In this document: piece after piece, positions 1-5,220 of the stretch | Layout of the letters: every line of letters begins with the position of its first letter | Numbering within the stretch: the first letter of the stretch is position 1 | Assembly: GCA_937871705.1 (NCBI GenBank) | Contig: CALMOO010000836.1 | Span: 1 to 5,220 of the forward strand | Length of the DNA stretch: 5,220 bases | Source: an uncultured Hymenobacter sp. | GTDB lineage: Bacteria > Bacteroidota > Bacteroidia > Cytophagales > Hymenobacteraceae | Reading direction: 5' to 3' | Position numbers and translations under genes: made by a program | The notes under the pieces: model-generated | Told to the model about the DNA's origin: nothing | The model's database searches: none | The model's input: only the letters and a program-made list of their open reading frames with translations

Positions 1-975
1 GGGGTAGGCTTCGTGCACGCGGCGCTCGTTGTCGAAGAGCATGCCACTGGTGGTCCAGGTTTCGTACCAGTGGTAGCCGATGCCCCAGACGTACTTCGCA
101 GCCTCGGGGTCGTCGAGCACGGTGCTGGCGCGCTGGTACAGCAAGTCGCGGTTGTGGTCCCAGGCCATGAGCTTTTTATCGCCCAGCCCACCTTTTTGCA
201 AGGTCGGCCCCAGAAAGCCCTTGATGAAGTCGCGCTCCTCTTCGCCCGTAAACACGCACGACTCCCACTTTTGGGTGGCCATCGGCTCGTTTTGCACCGT
301 GAGGCCCCAAATCGGGATGCCCATCTTCTCGTACGTCTTAATAAACTTGACGTAGTAGTCGGCCCACGGCTGCCGAAACTCGGGCAGCAGCTTGCCTCCG
401 TGCAGCAGGTCGTGGTTGGTTTTCATCCAGGCCGGCGGGCTCCAGGGGCTCACAAACAGCGTCAGCTTGCCGCCTGCCGCGGCTGTAGCCTGCTTGATGA
501 GCGGAATGCGAAACTGCTCGTCGTGCTTCACGCTGAACGACTTAAGGCTGGCGTCGTTATCAGCCACGTAGTTATAGCTGCCGCTCGAAAAGTCAGAGCT
601 GCCAATGCTGGTGCGCGCCAGCGAGTAGCCAATGCCCGCCGTAGGGCTGTAGTACGCTTGTAAAAACTCCTGCTGCTTAGCCTTGGGCAGCTTGGCAAAC
701 GTCTCGGCCGCTGCATCGGTGAGCGCCCCGCCAATGCCGAGCAGCGTCTGAAACGAGCGCGCCGGGTCCACAAACACGCACACCTGCGTCTCAACTGGCT
801 GCGCGGCTGGCGCAAAGCTCAGCGCCTCGCCCGCCGCCAGGCGCATATCGGTGCCCGAAGCAGTAGTGAACACCCGCGCCTTCTTGCCGGCGGCCGAGTA
901 GGGGGTAGGCTGAGCGGCCACGCGGCCCAGGCCCAGGGCCGAGAGTAGCAGCAGCGGAAGAAACTTAGTCGTCAT
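1..975 (-). CDS. Secreted GH30 glycoside hydrolase (glucosylceramidase / beta-1,6-glucanase-like), 3' end outside window
   Basis: The frame is open from an ATG at 975 to the left edge: 325 codons with no stop. Residues 1-21 form a signal peptide (MTTK, a Leu-rich core, then RVAA before QPTP), so the enzyme is exported. From about residue 75 the sequence follows the GH30 (beta/alpha)8 fold: SFQTLLGIGGALTDAAAE (74-91), LARTSIGSSDFS (119-130), SPWSPPAWMK (176-185) and LTVQNEP (225-231). Glu230 in the NEP motif is the expected acid/base. HWYETW (302-307) and VHEAYP (320-325) normally come shortly before the family nucleophile Glu, which therefore lies just off the window with the C-terminal beta-sandwich. 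Family enzymes retain configuration and hydrolyse beta-glucosidic bonds. The WESC and LGPTL stretches (237-259) resemble the glucosylceramidase branch. It is clearly more distant from the other two GH30 genes here than they are from each other. It starts 42 bp after the upstream GH30 stop and is probably cotranscribed. Family is certain; substrate and subfamily are inferred. Confidence 0.93.
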   Translation of the reverse strand, partial: MTTKFLPLLLLSALGLGRVAAQPTPYSAAGKKARVFTTASGTDMRLAAGEALSFAPAAQPVETQVCVFVDPARSFQTLLGIGGALTDAAAETFAKLPKAKQQEFLQAYYSPTAGIGYSLARTSIGSSDFSSGSYNYVADNDASLKSFSVKHDEQFRIPLIKQATAAAGGKLTLFVSPWSPPAWMKTNHDLLHGGKLLPEFRQPWADYYVKFIKTYEKMGIPIWGLTVQNEPMATQKWESCVFTGEEERDFIKGFLGPTLQKGGLGDKKLMAWDHNRDLLYQRASTVLDDPEAAKYVWGIGYHWYETWTTSGMLFDNERRVHEAYP

Positions 976-1017
976 AAGAAAAAACGGGTGGGAAAGGGGG
1001 TAGGGAGCACCTAGGCG
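976..1017 (-). promoter_or_regulatory. Pyrimidine-rich leader before the third GH30 gene, with CCTACCCC motif
   Basis: This 42-bp gap contains almost only pyrimidines on the coding strand between about 1007 and 976, ending in a T6 run directly before the ATG at 975. There is no purine-rich Shine-Dalgarno sequence, as is usual in Bacteroidetes. CCTACCCC (coding strand, 1004-997) lies 21 nt before the start codon, and the same octamer lies 23 nt before the next gene upstream. I see no -33/-7 promoter of the Bacteroidetes type, so the region most likely serves translation initiation within an operon. A functional role for the motif is inference. Confidence 0.3.
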
Positions 1018-2496
1018 CTACCAAATGTAGGTGGCAACGGCGCCGCCGTACAGCGAGGTATTCACCACCTTGCCTTTGTACTGAATATTAAAGCTTTGCA
1101 AGGTAGTTCCGGCGTTTAGCACCACCAGCACCCGCTTGCCACCGGGCGTTTTGTAGGCCACGTTTTGCAGGTTGCCAGGCACGTTGCTGCCCACGCGCAC
1201 CGAGCCGGGCCGCACAAACTTGCTCGAATGCGCCACCGAGTAGTAGGCCTGGTTGCGCGTCACGGCGTTGCCATTAATGGTGACCGCGCCTAGGCACTGG
1301 TCGCAGCCGCCGGGCGTGTGCGGGCCAAAAGTAGCGTCGCTGGCCAGGTTCCATTCCAGCACGTTGCGGCTCCAGTTACGCACCGCCCCAATCTCCAGGT
1401 TCTGCACGTGGTAGGCCAGGTCGCCGCCAAACGAGCTAGTGCCAGGGGCCTGCGTCCAGAGCTCAGTGAAGTAGACATTCTTGCTCGGAAAGGCGTCGTG
1501 CACCTGGCTCAGCACACTAATGGGCGAAGCCGGGCTGTAGAAGTGAAACGCGGAACCATCGACGTACGGGTTGGCCGCAGCATCGCCGAGCACCGTGAGC
1601 GGGTAGTCAGTGCGGTCGGTATTATGGTCGTAGGCAATGATTTTGGTCGTGATGCCCGCCGCCCTAAAAGCCGGCCCCACGTTGTTCTTGATAAAATCGG
1701 CCTGCTCATTGGCCTGCATTACCATGCTCGGGTTGTTATTGGGGTTGAGCGGCTCGTTTTGCAGCGTCACGGCATCGATGGTAATGCCGGCGGACTTCAT
1801 GCCCTGGATGTATTTCACAAAATACTGGGCGTAGGCGTCGTAGTACTGCGGCAGCAGGCTCCCACCCACCGGACTGGTATTCGACTTCATCCAGGAAGGC
1901 GCCGTCCAGGGCGAGCCCAGGATTTTGATATTCGGGTTCACGGCCAGAATCTCTTTCAGCACCGGAATAAAATAGGCTTGGTCGGGCGCCAGGCTGAAGT
2001 TGGCCAGCGTCGGGTCGGCCGGCCCATCGTCGTAGGTATACACCTGGTCGTTGAGGTCAGAGGCCCCAATGCTCACCCGCAGGTAGCTGACGCCCAGCGA
2101 AGTGCTGTCAGTGGCAAACAGCTCCTTGATAAGCGCGGCGCGGCTGTCGGCACTCATGCGGCTCATCACCTGCGCGCTGCCGCCCGTGAGGCAGTAGCCG
2201 AAGCCGTCGATGGTTTGGTAAGTCTGGGTGGTGTCCACCGCAATGATGGGGTCGGAGTTCGTATTCGCGCCAAACACCAGGCTGGATTTCTGCCGGAAAA
2301 AGAGGGCCGACTTATCCGGCATGGTCAGCCACACGGCCACCTGCGATGGCACGACCGTCGGAGGGGGGGTAGGCGGCACGGGCGGCGTCGGAGCGGGCGA
2401 AGATGAATCGCTGCTTTTGCAGCCAGTAGCCAGTAAGGCCAGCAGCGCCAGCAGGTAGCGGCCGCGCCGCCAAAGGGTAGGAAAAGAGAAGAGCAT
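1018..2496 (-). CDS. GH30 glycoside hydrolase lipoprotein (probable beta-1,6-glucanase type)
   Basis: This is a 492-residue retaining glycosidase. I chose the ATG at 2496; the frame extends to a TTG at 2541, but the ATG gives a clean lipoprotein signal: residues 1-25 with basic WRRGR, a Leu/Ala-rich core and lipobox LATGC, so Cys26 is the lipidated residue. A Ser/Pro/Thr linker (27-50) tethers the enzyme. The GH30 domain starts near QTIDGFGYCLTGGSA (94-108), followed by YLRVSIGASDL (138-148), GSPWTAPSWMK (194-204) and LQNEPLNPNNNPS (245-257). Glu248 is the expected acid/base and Glu345, in VYFTE, the nucleophile. HTPGGCDQCLG (393-403) carries a CxxC pair, and the last 90 residues form the usual beta-sandwich ending ATYIW. 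Both catalytic Glu residues are present, so it should be active. It is about two-thirds identical by eye to the GH30 gene at the right edge, which has no lipobox. From memory these resemble Bacteroides GH30_3 beta-1,6-glucanases; the substrate is inferred. Whether the lipid anchor is on the outer face cannot be read from sequence. Confidence 0.95.
   Translation of the reverse strand: MLFSFPTLWRRGRYLLALLALLATGCKSSDSSSPAPTPPVPPTPPPTVVPSQVAVWLTMPDKSALFFRQKSSLVFGANTNSDPIIAVDTTQTYQTIDGFGYCLTGGSAQVMSRMSADSRAALIKELFATDSTSLGVSYLRVSIGASDLNDQVYTYDDGPADPTLANFSLAPDQAYFIPVLKEILAVNPNIKILGSPWTAPSWMKSNTSPVGGSLLPQYYDAYAQYFVKYIQGMKSAGITIDAVTLQNEPLNPNNNPSMVMQANEQADFIKNNVGPAFRAAGITTKIIAYDHNTDRTDYPLTVLGDAAANPYVDGSAFHFYSPASPISVLSQVHDAFPSKNVYFTELWTQAPGTSSFGGDLAYHVQNLEIGAVRNWSRNVLEWNLASDATFGPHTPGGCDQCLGAVTINGNAVTRNQAYYSVAHSSKFVRPGSVRVGSNVPGNLQNVAYKTPGGKRVLVVLNAGTTLQSFNIQYKGKVVNTSLYGGAVATYIW
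1556..1596. repeat. 41-nt near-identical block shared by the two GH30 paralogues (copy 1)
   Basis: This block matches 4330-4370 at 40 of 41 positions; the single difference (a at 1579, g at 4353) is a synonymous Ala codon change. It encodes the conserved TVLGDAAANPYVDG segment between the two catalytic glutamates. It is part of the coding sequence, not a mobile repeat, and records either recent duplication or local gene conversion. Confidence 0.7.
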
Positions 2497-2556
2497 AGCA
2501 GCAAAAACAAGAAAAAGCGGGGGTAGGAAACCCGCCGGCAACTTAGGGTAAGCTAA
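2497..2556 (-). promoter_or_regulatory. Leader of the lipoprotein GH30 gene with CCTACCCC motif and T-rich tract
   Basis: Between the hairpin after the T9SS gene and the ATG at 2496, the coding strand reads CCTACCCC (2527-2520), then GC, then a T-rich tract with two T5 runs, ending GCTGCT before the ATG. There is no Shine-Dalgarno sequence. If the upstream hairpin terminates fully, a promoter for this gene must lie here, but I cannot find a convincing Bacteroidetes TAnnTTTG box. The layout closely matches the leader before the third GH30 gene. Functional meaning is inferred. Confidence 0.3.
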
Positions 2557-2593
2557 GCGGGCGGGTGGCAGGACGTTGCTGCTACCCGCCCGC
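2557..2593 (-). terminator. Strong GC-rich hairpin after the T9SS gene; candidate terminator
   Basis: The arms 2557-2571 and 2579-2593 pair over 15 positions with one mismatch (A opposite C in the minus-strand RNA) and leave a 7-nt loop. The outer ten pairs are uninterrupted (gcgggcgggt with acccgcccgc). The hairpin begins 7 bp after the TAA stop at 2601-2603, the usual place for an intrinsic terminator. The downstream sequence UUAGCUUACCC is only weakly U-rich, so it could instead be a partial terminator or an mRNA-end stabiliser that sets different expression for the genes on either side. The fold is certain from the sequence; the role is inferred. Confidence 0.6.
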
Positions 2594-2600
2594 CCAGGGT

Positions 2601-3689
2601 TTAGTTCACCACCACGCGCTGGCTCGTCACTTGGCTGCCGGCTTGCACCCGCACCAGGTACACGCCGGCGGCCAGCTGCCGCAACGGGGCTAGAGCCAGG
2701 CTGTGCGCGCCGGGAGTTTGGGTGGCGTTCAACAGGGTAGTCATGCGCTGGCCCAGGCTGTTGTAGGCTTCCACGGTCACGGCTTGGGCTTGGTCGGCCA
2801 CGGTGTACACCAAGCGGCTATCGGCCGCCAGCGGGTTAGGGTAGGCAGCGGCTTGCAGCGAAGCGCCGGCCGAGCGGGTGGCTAGCACGCCCGTGCCTAC
2901 CTGGTAGGTGTAGTATTGGTTGCCGGCAATGGTGGTAAAGTTGGGGTCCAAGCCTAGGTCAGTAGTCTGGCCGGCAATCTGGGGCAGCACATCCGAGTAA
3001 AAGCCTTTATCGGAGTCCCTGACATATCCTGCCAGCACATTGAAATTGCTGCCCGAAGCCGCACCGCCCAGTGCGCTCAAAGGCATCGAAAATTCCCAGC
3101 CTGTAGTGGTATTAGCAGCTACGCTGCCCGTAGCTGAGGTTTTGAACGCCGACTGGGCCATCGACGCGTCATGGGAATCAGACGTGACAGCCCCGTTTTT
3201 ACCAGTCGAACCCATGCCGATTTCGGCCGGAGTGGCTATCGTATAATCGGCCCGGCTTAGGTACATAGCCCCTGGCTGGTCATTCAAGGGCGAAACGGTA
3301 ACCCGGAAAACGTAGTCCACGGCCATATCCATGGTGGGCCGCTGGGTAAGGGGCGTATTGCTCGCAACACCCGGCACCCTGGCGCCAGCCGCCAAGCCTG
3401 TCTTGTTAGGCGCGTCTAAGTACAGTACCACGTGGCTGTAGCTGGTCTGCTCGGGTGAGCAGACAACCATTACGTTGAGGGTGGTAGCCGAAACGCTCAT
3501 ATACAGGGCCTTCAGGCCGCGGTCAGCCACAGAGTGCGTGCCGGTGTAGGTGCCCACCAGCTGGTACTGGCCCGCCGCGGTGCCCATTTCGGCCGGGCTC
3601 AGCGTGCCGTCAACCGTAATCTGCGCTTGGGCGCCAAGCGAAGCAGCCATGAGCGCCGCCAAAGTAGAAAGGGTAAAAATCTTTTTCAT
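2601..3689 (-). CDS. Secreted protein with T9SS type A sorting domain, body of unknown function
   Basis: This 362-residue protein has a classical signal peptide, MKKIFTLSTLAALMAASL, with likely cleavage at AQA before Gln23. Residues 24-270 are rich in Gly, Thr, Ser and Val and look all-beta. The opening ITVDGTLSPAEM (24-35), then ALYMSVSATTLNVMV (61-75) and VVLYLDAP (87-94), recalls the start of CBM9/DOMON-like beta-sandwiches, where DGTL(S)xxE leads the fold; this likeness is weak and I do not assign a family. Residues 283-362 are a type IX sorting domain: YPNP (283-286), EAYNSLGQRM (307-316), LAAGVYLVRVQAG (339-351) and the terminal SQRVVVN. Such domains carry the protein through the outer membrane, after which it is released or anchored to surface polysaccharide. 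Lying between two GH30 genes, it may be a surface glycan-binding or accessory protein for the same substrate, which is inference from context. The ATG at 3689 has no Shine-Dalgarno sequence. I see no catalytic motif. Confidence 0.9.
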   Translation of the reverse strand: MKKIFTLSTLAALMAASLGAQAQITVDGTLSPAEMGTAAGQYQLVGTYTGTHSVADRGLKALYMSVSATTLNVMVVCSPEQTSYSHVVLYLDAPNKTGLAAGARVPGVASNTPLTQRPTMDMAVDYVFRVTVSPLNDQPGAMYLSRADYTIATPAEIGMGSTGKNGAVTSDSHDASMAQSAFKTSATGSVAANTTTGWEFSMPLSALGGAASGSNFNVLAGYVRDSDKGFYSDVLPQIAGQTTDLGLDPNFTTIAGNQYYTYQVGTGVLATRSAGASLQAAAYPNPLAADSRLVYTVADQAQAVTVEAYNSLGQRMTTLLNATQTPGAHSLALAPLRQLAAGVYLVRVQAGSQVTSQRVVVN

Positions 3690-3706
3690 ACAAGTAGGTT
3701 GGGTGG

Positions 3707-3729
3707 AAAAATGAAAGCGGGTAGCTTTC
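3707..3729 (-). terminator. Small hairpin followed by a T5 run; weak candidate terminator or attenuator
   Basis: On the minus strand GAAAGC, a 5-nt loop TACCC, and GCTTTC (arms 3724-3729 and 3713-3718) form a perfect 6-bp stem followed by A and TTTTT (3707-3711). The shape is that of a short intrinsic terminator 71 bp after the stop of the right-hand GH30 gene. It lies only about 20 bp before the ATG of the T9SS gene, so it could also act as an attenuator in that gene's leader. Six pairs, half of them GC, is weak and may be chance. Confidence 0.35.
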
Positions 3730-3779
3730 GGATGAGAAATGAAAAGCGAGTTCTAAAGCAAGCTGCCAGTAAGAGGTTA

Positions 3780-3816
3780 GTAATCACCACACGTAGGTAA
3801 TCACCACACGTAGGTA
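3780..3816. repeat. 17-bp tandem duplication across the GH30 stop codon
   Basis: The unit gtaatcaccacacgtag occurs at 3780-3796 and again at 3797-3813, followed by a third partial copy (gta, 3814-3816), all exact. The copy at 3797-3813 contains the last codons (Tyr-Val-Trp) and the TGA stop (3801-3803) of the GH30 gene. The other copy lies just downstream in the non-coding gap. Because the unit begins and ends around the stop, the protein end is unchanged although 17 is not a multiple of three. Replication slippage is the simplest origin. Confidence 0.85.
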
Positions 3817-5220
3817 GCCACCGCGCCGGCGGGCAGCGTAGCCGGCAGCACTTTGCCCTTGTAGCGTACGCCAAAGGTTTGGGGGGTAGGCTGGTCATTC
3901 TGCACCAGCAGCACGTGGCCGCCGCTGGGCGTGCGGTAGGCCACATTGGGCAGCACGCCCGCGCTCGTCGAGCCGATGCGTACCGAGCCGGGCTGCACAA
4001 ACCGGCTGGTTTGGGCCACCAGGTAGTAGGCCACGTTGCGCGTCACTTGGTCGCCAGGCGCTAGCGTGATAGCCCCGAGGCACTCGTTGCAGCCGCCTGG
4101 CGTGTGCGGGTTCTGCTCGGGGTCGGCGGCCAGGTTCCACTCCAGTACATTGCGCGCCCAGTTGCGCGGTGCCCCGATAAACAGGTTCTTGGTGTGCCAG
4201 CCCAGGTTGCCGGCAAAGTCGGATTTCGACCCCACCCACTCCTCAGTAAAGTAGATGTTCTTCTTCGGAAAAGCATCGTGCACCTTACTCAGCGCCTCAA
4301 TCGGGCCCATGTAGAGGTGAAACGCCGAGCCATCGACGTACGGGTTGGCCGCGGCATCGCCGAGCACCGTCATCGGGTATTCCGGCTTGTCGGCGTTATG
4401 GTCGTAGCAAATGATTTTCGTGTCCAGCTTCGCCGCCTTGAAGGCCGGCCCCAGGTGCTGGCCTACAAACTCGGCCTGCTGCGCGGCCGGCATCAGCAGG
4501 CTCGGGTTGTTGCCGGGGTGCAGCGGCTCGTTTTGCACCGTAATGGCGTCGAGGCGAATGCCCTGGGCCTTCATGCCCTGCAGGTATTTGACGAAATACT
4601 GCGCGTAGGCATCATAGAATTCCGGCTTCAGCGAACCGCCCTTGGTTTCGCCGTTGGTTTTCATCCAGGTGGGCGGGCTCCAGGGCGAACCTAGCAATTT
4701 GATATTGGGGTTGATGGCCAAAATCTCCTTCAGCACCGGAATCAGGTGCGTCTCATCGGGCTTCAGGCTGAAATGGGCCAGCGTGGGGTCGGTCTGGCCC
4801 GTCGGCAAGTCGTCGTAGCTAAACACTTGCGCATCAAGGTCCGACGCGCCAATGCTCAGGCGCAGGTAGCTTACCCCCATGCCATCAGCCGTGGTGCCAA
4901 ACAGCTCGCGCAGCAGCTTGGCCCGCGCGGGTGCGCTCATGGCGTGCAGCAGTTCGGCGCTACCCCCCGTGAGGCAGTAGCCAAAGCCGTCCATTGTTTG
5001 GAAGCGCTGCTTGTCGTCGATTTCGATGACGGCGCCATTCGCCGCCGCTGCCCCAAAAGCCAGGCTGCCCGCCTGCCGCTGCAGCAATTGCGTTTGGTCG
5101 GGGGTAGTGAGCCAGCACGCCACGCCCGCTTTCGTGCGGGCGTTGGAGCCTTGGCCGTAGCCGGGTAGCAGCGTGAGGGTAAGCAGCGCGCCTACCCCCC
5201 ACCGGCAAACAGATGTAGGT
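3801..5220 (-). CDS. Secreted GH30 glycoside hydrolase (probable beta-1,6-glucanase type), start codon outside window
   Basis: The frame is open from the right edge to a TGA at 3801-3803, giving 472 visible residues. A GTG at 5123 could be taken as the start, but it falls inside the conserved GVACWLTTPD strand that the paralogue also has. The upstream codons read as a signal peptide (CRWGVGALLTLTLLPGYGQG) with no ATG in frame, so the true start is probably a few codons off the edge. In visible numbering: QTMDGFGYCLTGGSA (74-88), YLRLSIGASDL (118-128), GSPWSPPTWMK (177-187) and VQNEPLHPGNNPS (228-240). Glu231 is the expected acid/base and Glu326, in IYFTE, the nucleophile. A CxxC pair (377, 380) sits in HTPGGCNECLG, and a beta-sandwich ends ATYVW. 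All catalytic residues expected of a retaining GH30 enzyme are present. There is no lipobox and no T9SS domain, so the enzyme should be soluble in the periplasm or released. It resembles Bacteroides GH30_3 enzymes as I recall them; the substrate is inferred. It is the first visible gene of the cluster. Confidence 0.94.
   Translation of the reverse strand, partial: PTSVCRWGVGALLTLTLLPGYGQGSNARTKAGVACWLTTPDQTQLLQRQAGSLAFGAAAANGAVIEIDDKQRFQTMDGFGYCLTGGSAELLHAMSAPARAKLLRELFGTTADGMGVSYLRLSIGASDLDAQVFSYDDLPTGQTDPTLAHFSLKPDETHLIPVLKEILAINPNIKLLGSPWSPPTWMKTNGETKGGSLKPEFYDAYAQYFVKYLQGMKAQGIRLDAITVQNEPLHPGNNPSLLMPAAQQAEFVGQHLGPAFKAAKLDTKIICYDHNADKPEYPMTVLGDAAANPYVDGSAFHLYMGPIEALSKVHDAFPKKNIYFTEEWVGSKSDFAGNLGWHTKNLFIGAPRNWARNVLEWNLAADPEQNPHTPGGCNECLGAITLAPGDQVTRNVAYYLVAQTSRFVQPGSVRIGSTSAGVLPNVAYRTPSGGHVLLVQNDQPTPQTFGVRYKGKVLPATLPAGAVATYVW
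4330..4370. repeat. 41-nt near-identical block shared by the two GH30 paralogues (copy 2)
   Basis: This is the partner of the block at 1556-1596, in the same orientation and the same place in the enzyme. Sequence on both sides diverges quickly at the DNA level while the protein remains similar, which makes this patch stand out within the pair. Confidence 0.7.

Noticed and set aside
13..663. Plus-strand open frame of 216 codons at the left edge
   Set aside because: It is the complement of the third GH30 gene, whose signal peptide and catalytic motif are unambiguous.
1006..1019. Imperfect 14-nt palindrome around CCTAGG overlapping the stop of the lipoprotein GH30 gene
   Set aside because: It has one mismatch and no loop or U-tract, too weak to call an operator or terminator.
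1318..2406. Long plus-strand open frame of 362 codons antisense to the lipoprotein GH30 gene
   Set aside because: It is rich in Arg, Val, His and Gly as expected for the complement of GC-biased codons, has no recognisable domain, and overlaps a certain gene.
2497..2541. TTG at 2541 as the start of the lipoprotein GH30 gene
   Set aside because: It would put 15 extra residues before a complete lipoprotein signal; the ATG at 2496 gives a normal n-region and lipobox.
3690..3800. Promoter of the Bacteroidetes TTTG / TAnnTTTG type before the T9SS gene
   Set aside because: I found no pair of boxes with acceptable spacing, so none is annotated.
3686..4000. Minus-strand 104-codon frame running from the GH30 3' end across the gap
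   Set aside because: It is out of frame with the GH30 gene, Cys/Arg-rich, and crosses the tandem duplication; there is no sign of translation or of a frameshift in the GH30 gene.
4104..4694. Plus-strand open frame of 196 codons resembling the antisense frame over the other GH30 gene
   Set aside because: The resemblance follows from conservation of the two GH30 genes on the opposite strand; nothing suggests independent coding.
1..5220. Insertion sequences, CRISPR arrays, tRNA or rRNA genes
   Set aside because: No transposase-like frame, terminal inverted repeats, spaced direct repeats or RNA gene signatures are visible; nearly all sequence is accounted for by the four genes.

Overview
The window is a densely packed, roughly 60% GC segment in which all four genes lie on the minus strand, so transcription runs from the right edge to the left. 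It suggests a member of the Bacteroidetes, most likely Hymenobacter or a close relative. The reasons are a C-terminal type IX secretion (Por/T9SS) sorting domain in one gene, GH30 sequences of the kind found in Bacteroidetes polysaccharide-utilisation loci (PULs), start codons without Shine-Dalgarno sequences, and the GC content. The genus is inferred.

In transcription order: (i) right edge to 3801, a secreted GH30 glycoside hydrolase whose start codon lies just outside the window; (ii) 3689-2601, a small secreted protein with an unrecognised beta-rich body and a T9SS type A sorting domain; (iii) 2496-1018, a second GH30 enzyme closely related to the first but made as a lipoprotein with a Pro/Ser/Thr-rich tether; (iv) 975 to the left edge, a third, more distant GH30 enzyme. 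The window cuts this last gene just before its catalytic nucleophile is expected. The 111-, 104- and 42-bp gaps hold a candidate hairpin terminator after gene (ii), a weaker hairpin with a T-run before gene (ii), a 17-bp tandem duplication over the stop codon of gene (i), and pyrimidine-rich leaders that share a CTACCC-type motif.

Three GH30 enzymes and a T9SS-exported accessory protein side by side look like the enzyme end of a PUL for one beta-linked glycan. GH30 relatives of this kind act on beta-1,6-glucan or glucosylceramide-like beta-glucosides. The two close paralogues differ in predicted placement (freely secreted versus lipid-anchored), which suggests division of labour. No SusC/SusD, regulator or transporter gene is in the window, so the PUL assignment is an inference. 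I see no RNA gene, CRISPR array or insertion sequence, and no clearly new type of system. The most unusual signals are the over-represented, strand-biased octamer GGGGTAGG and the shared leader motif.
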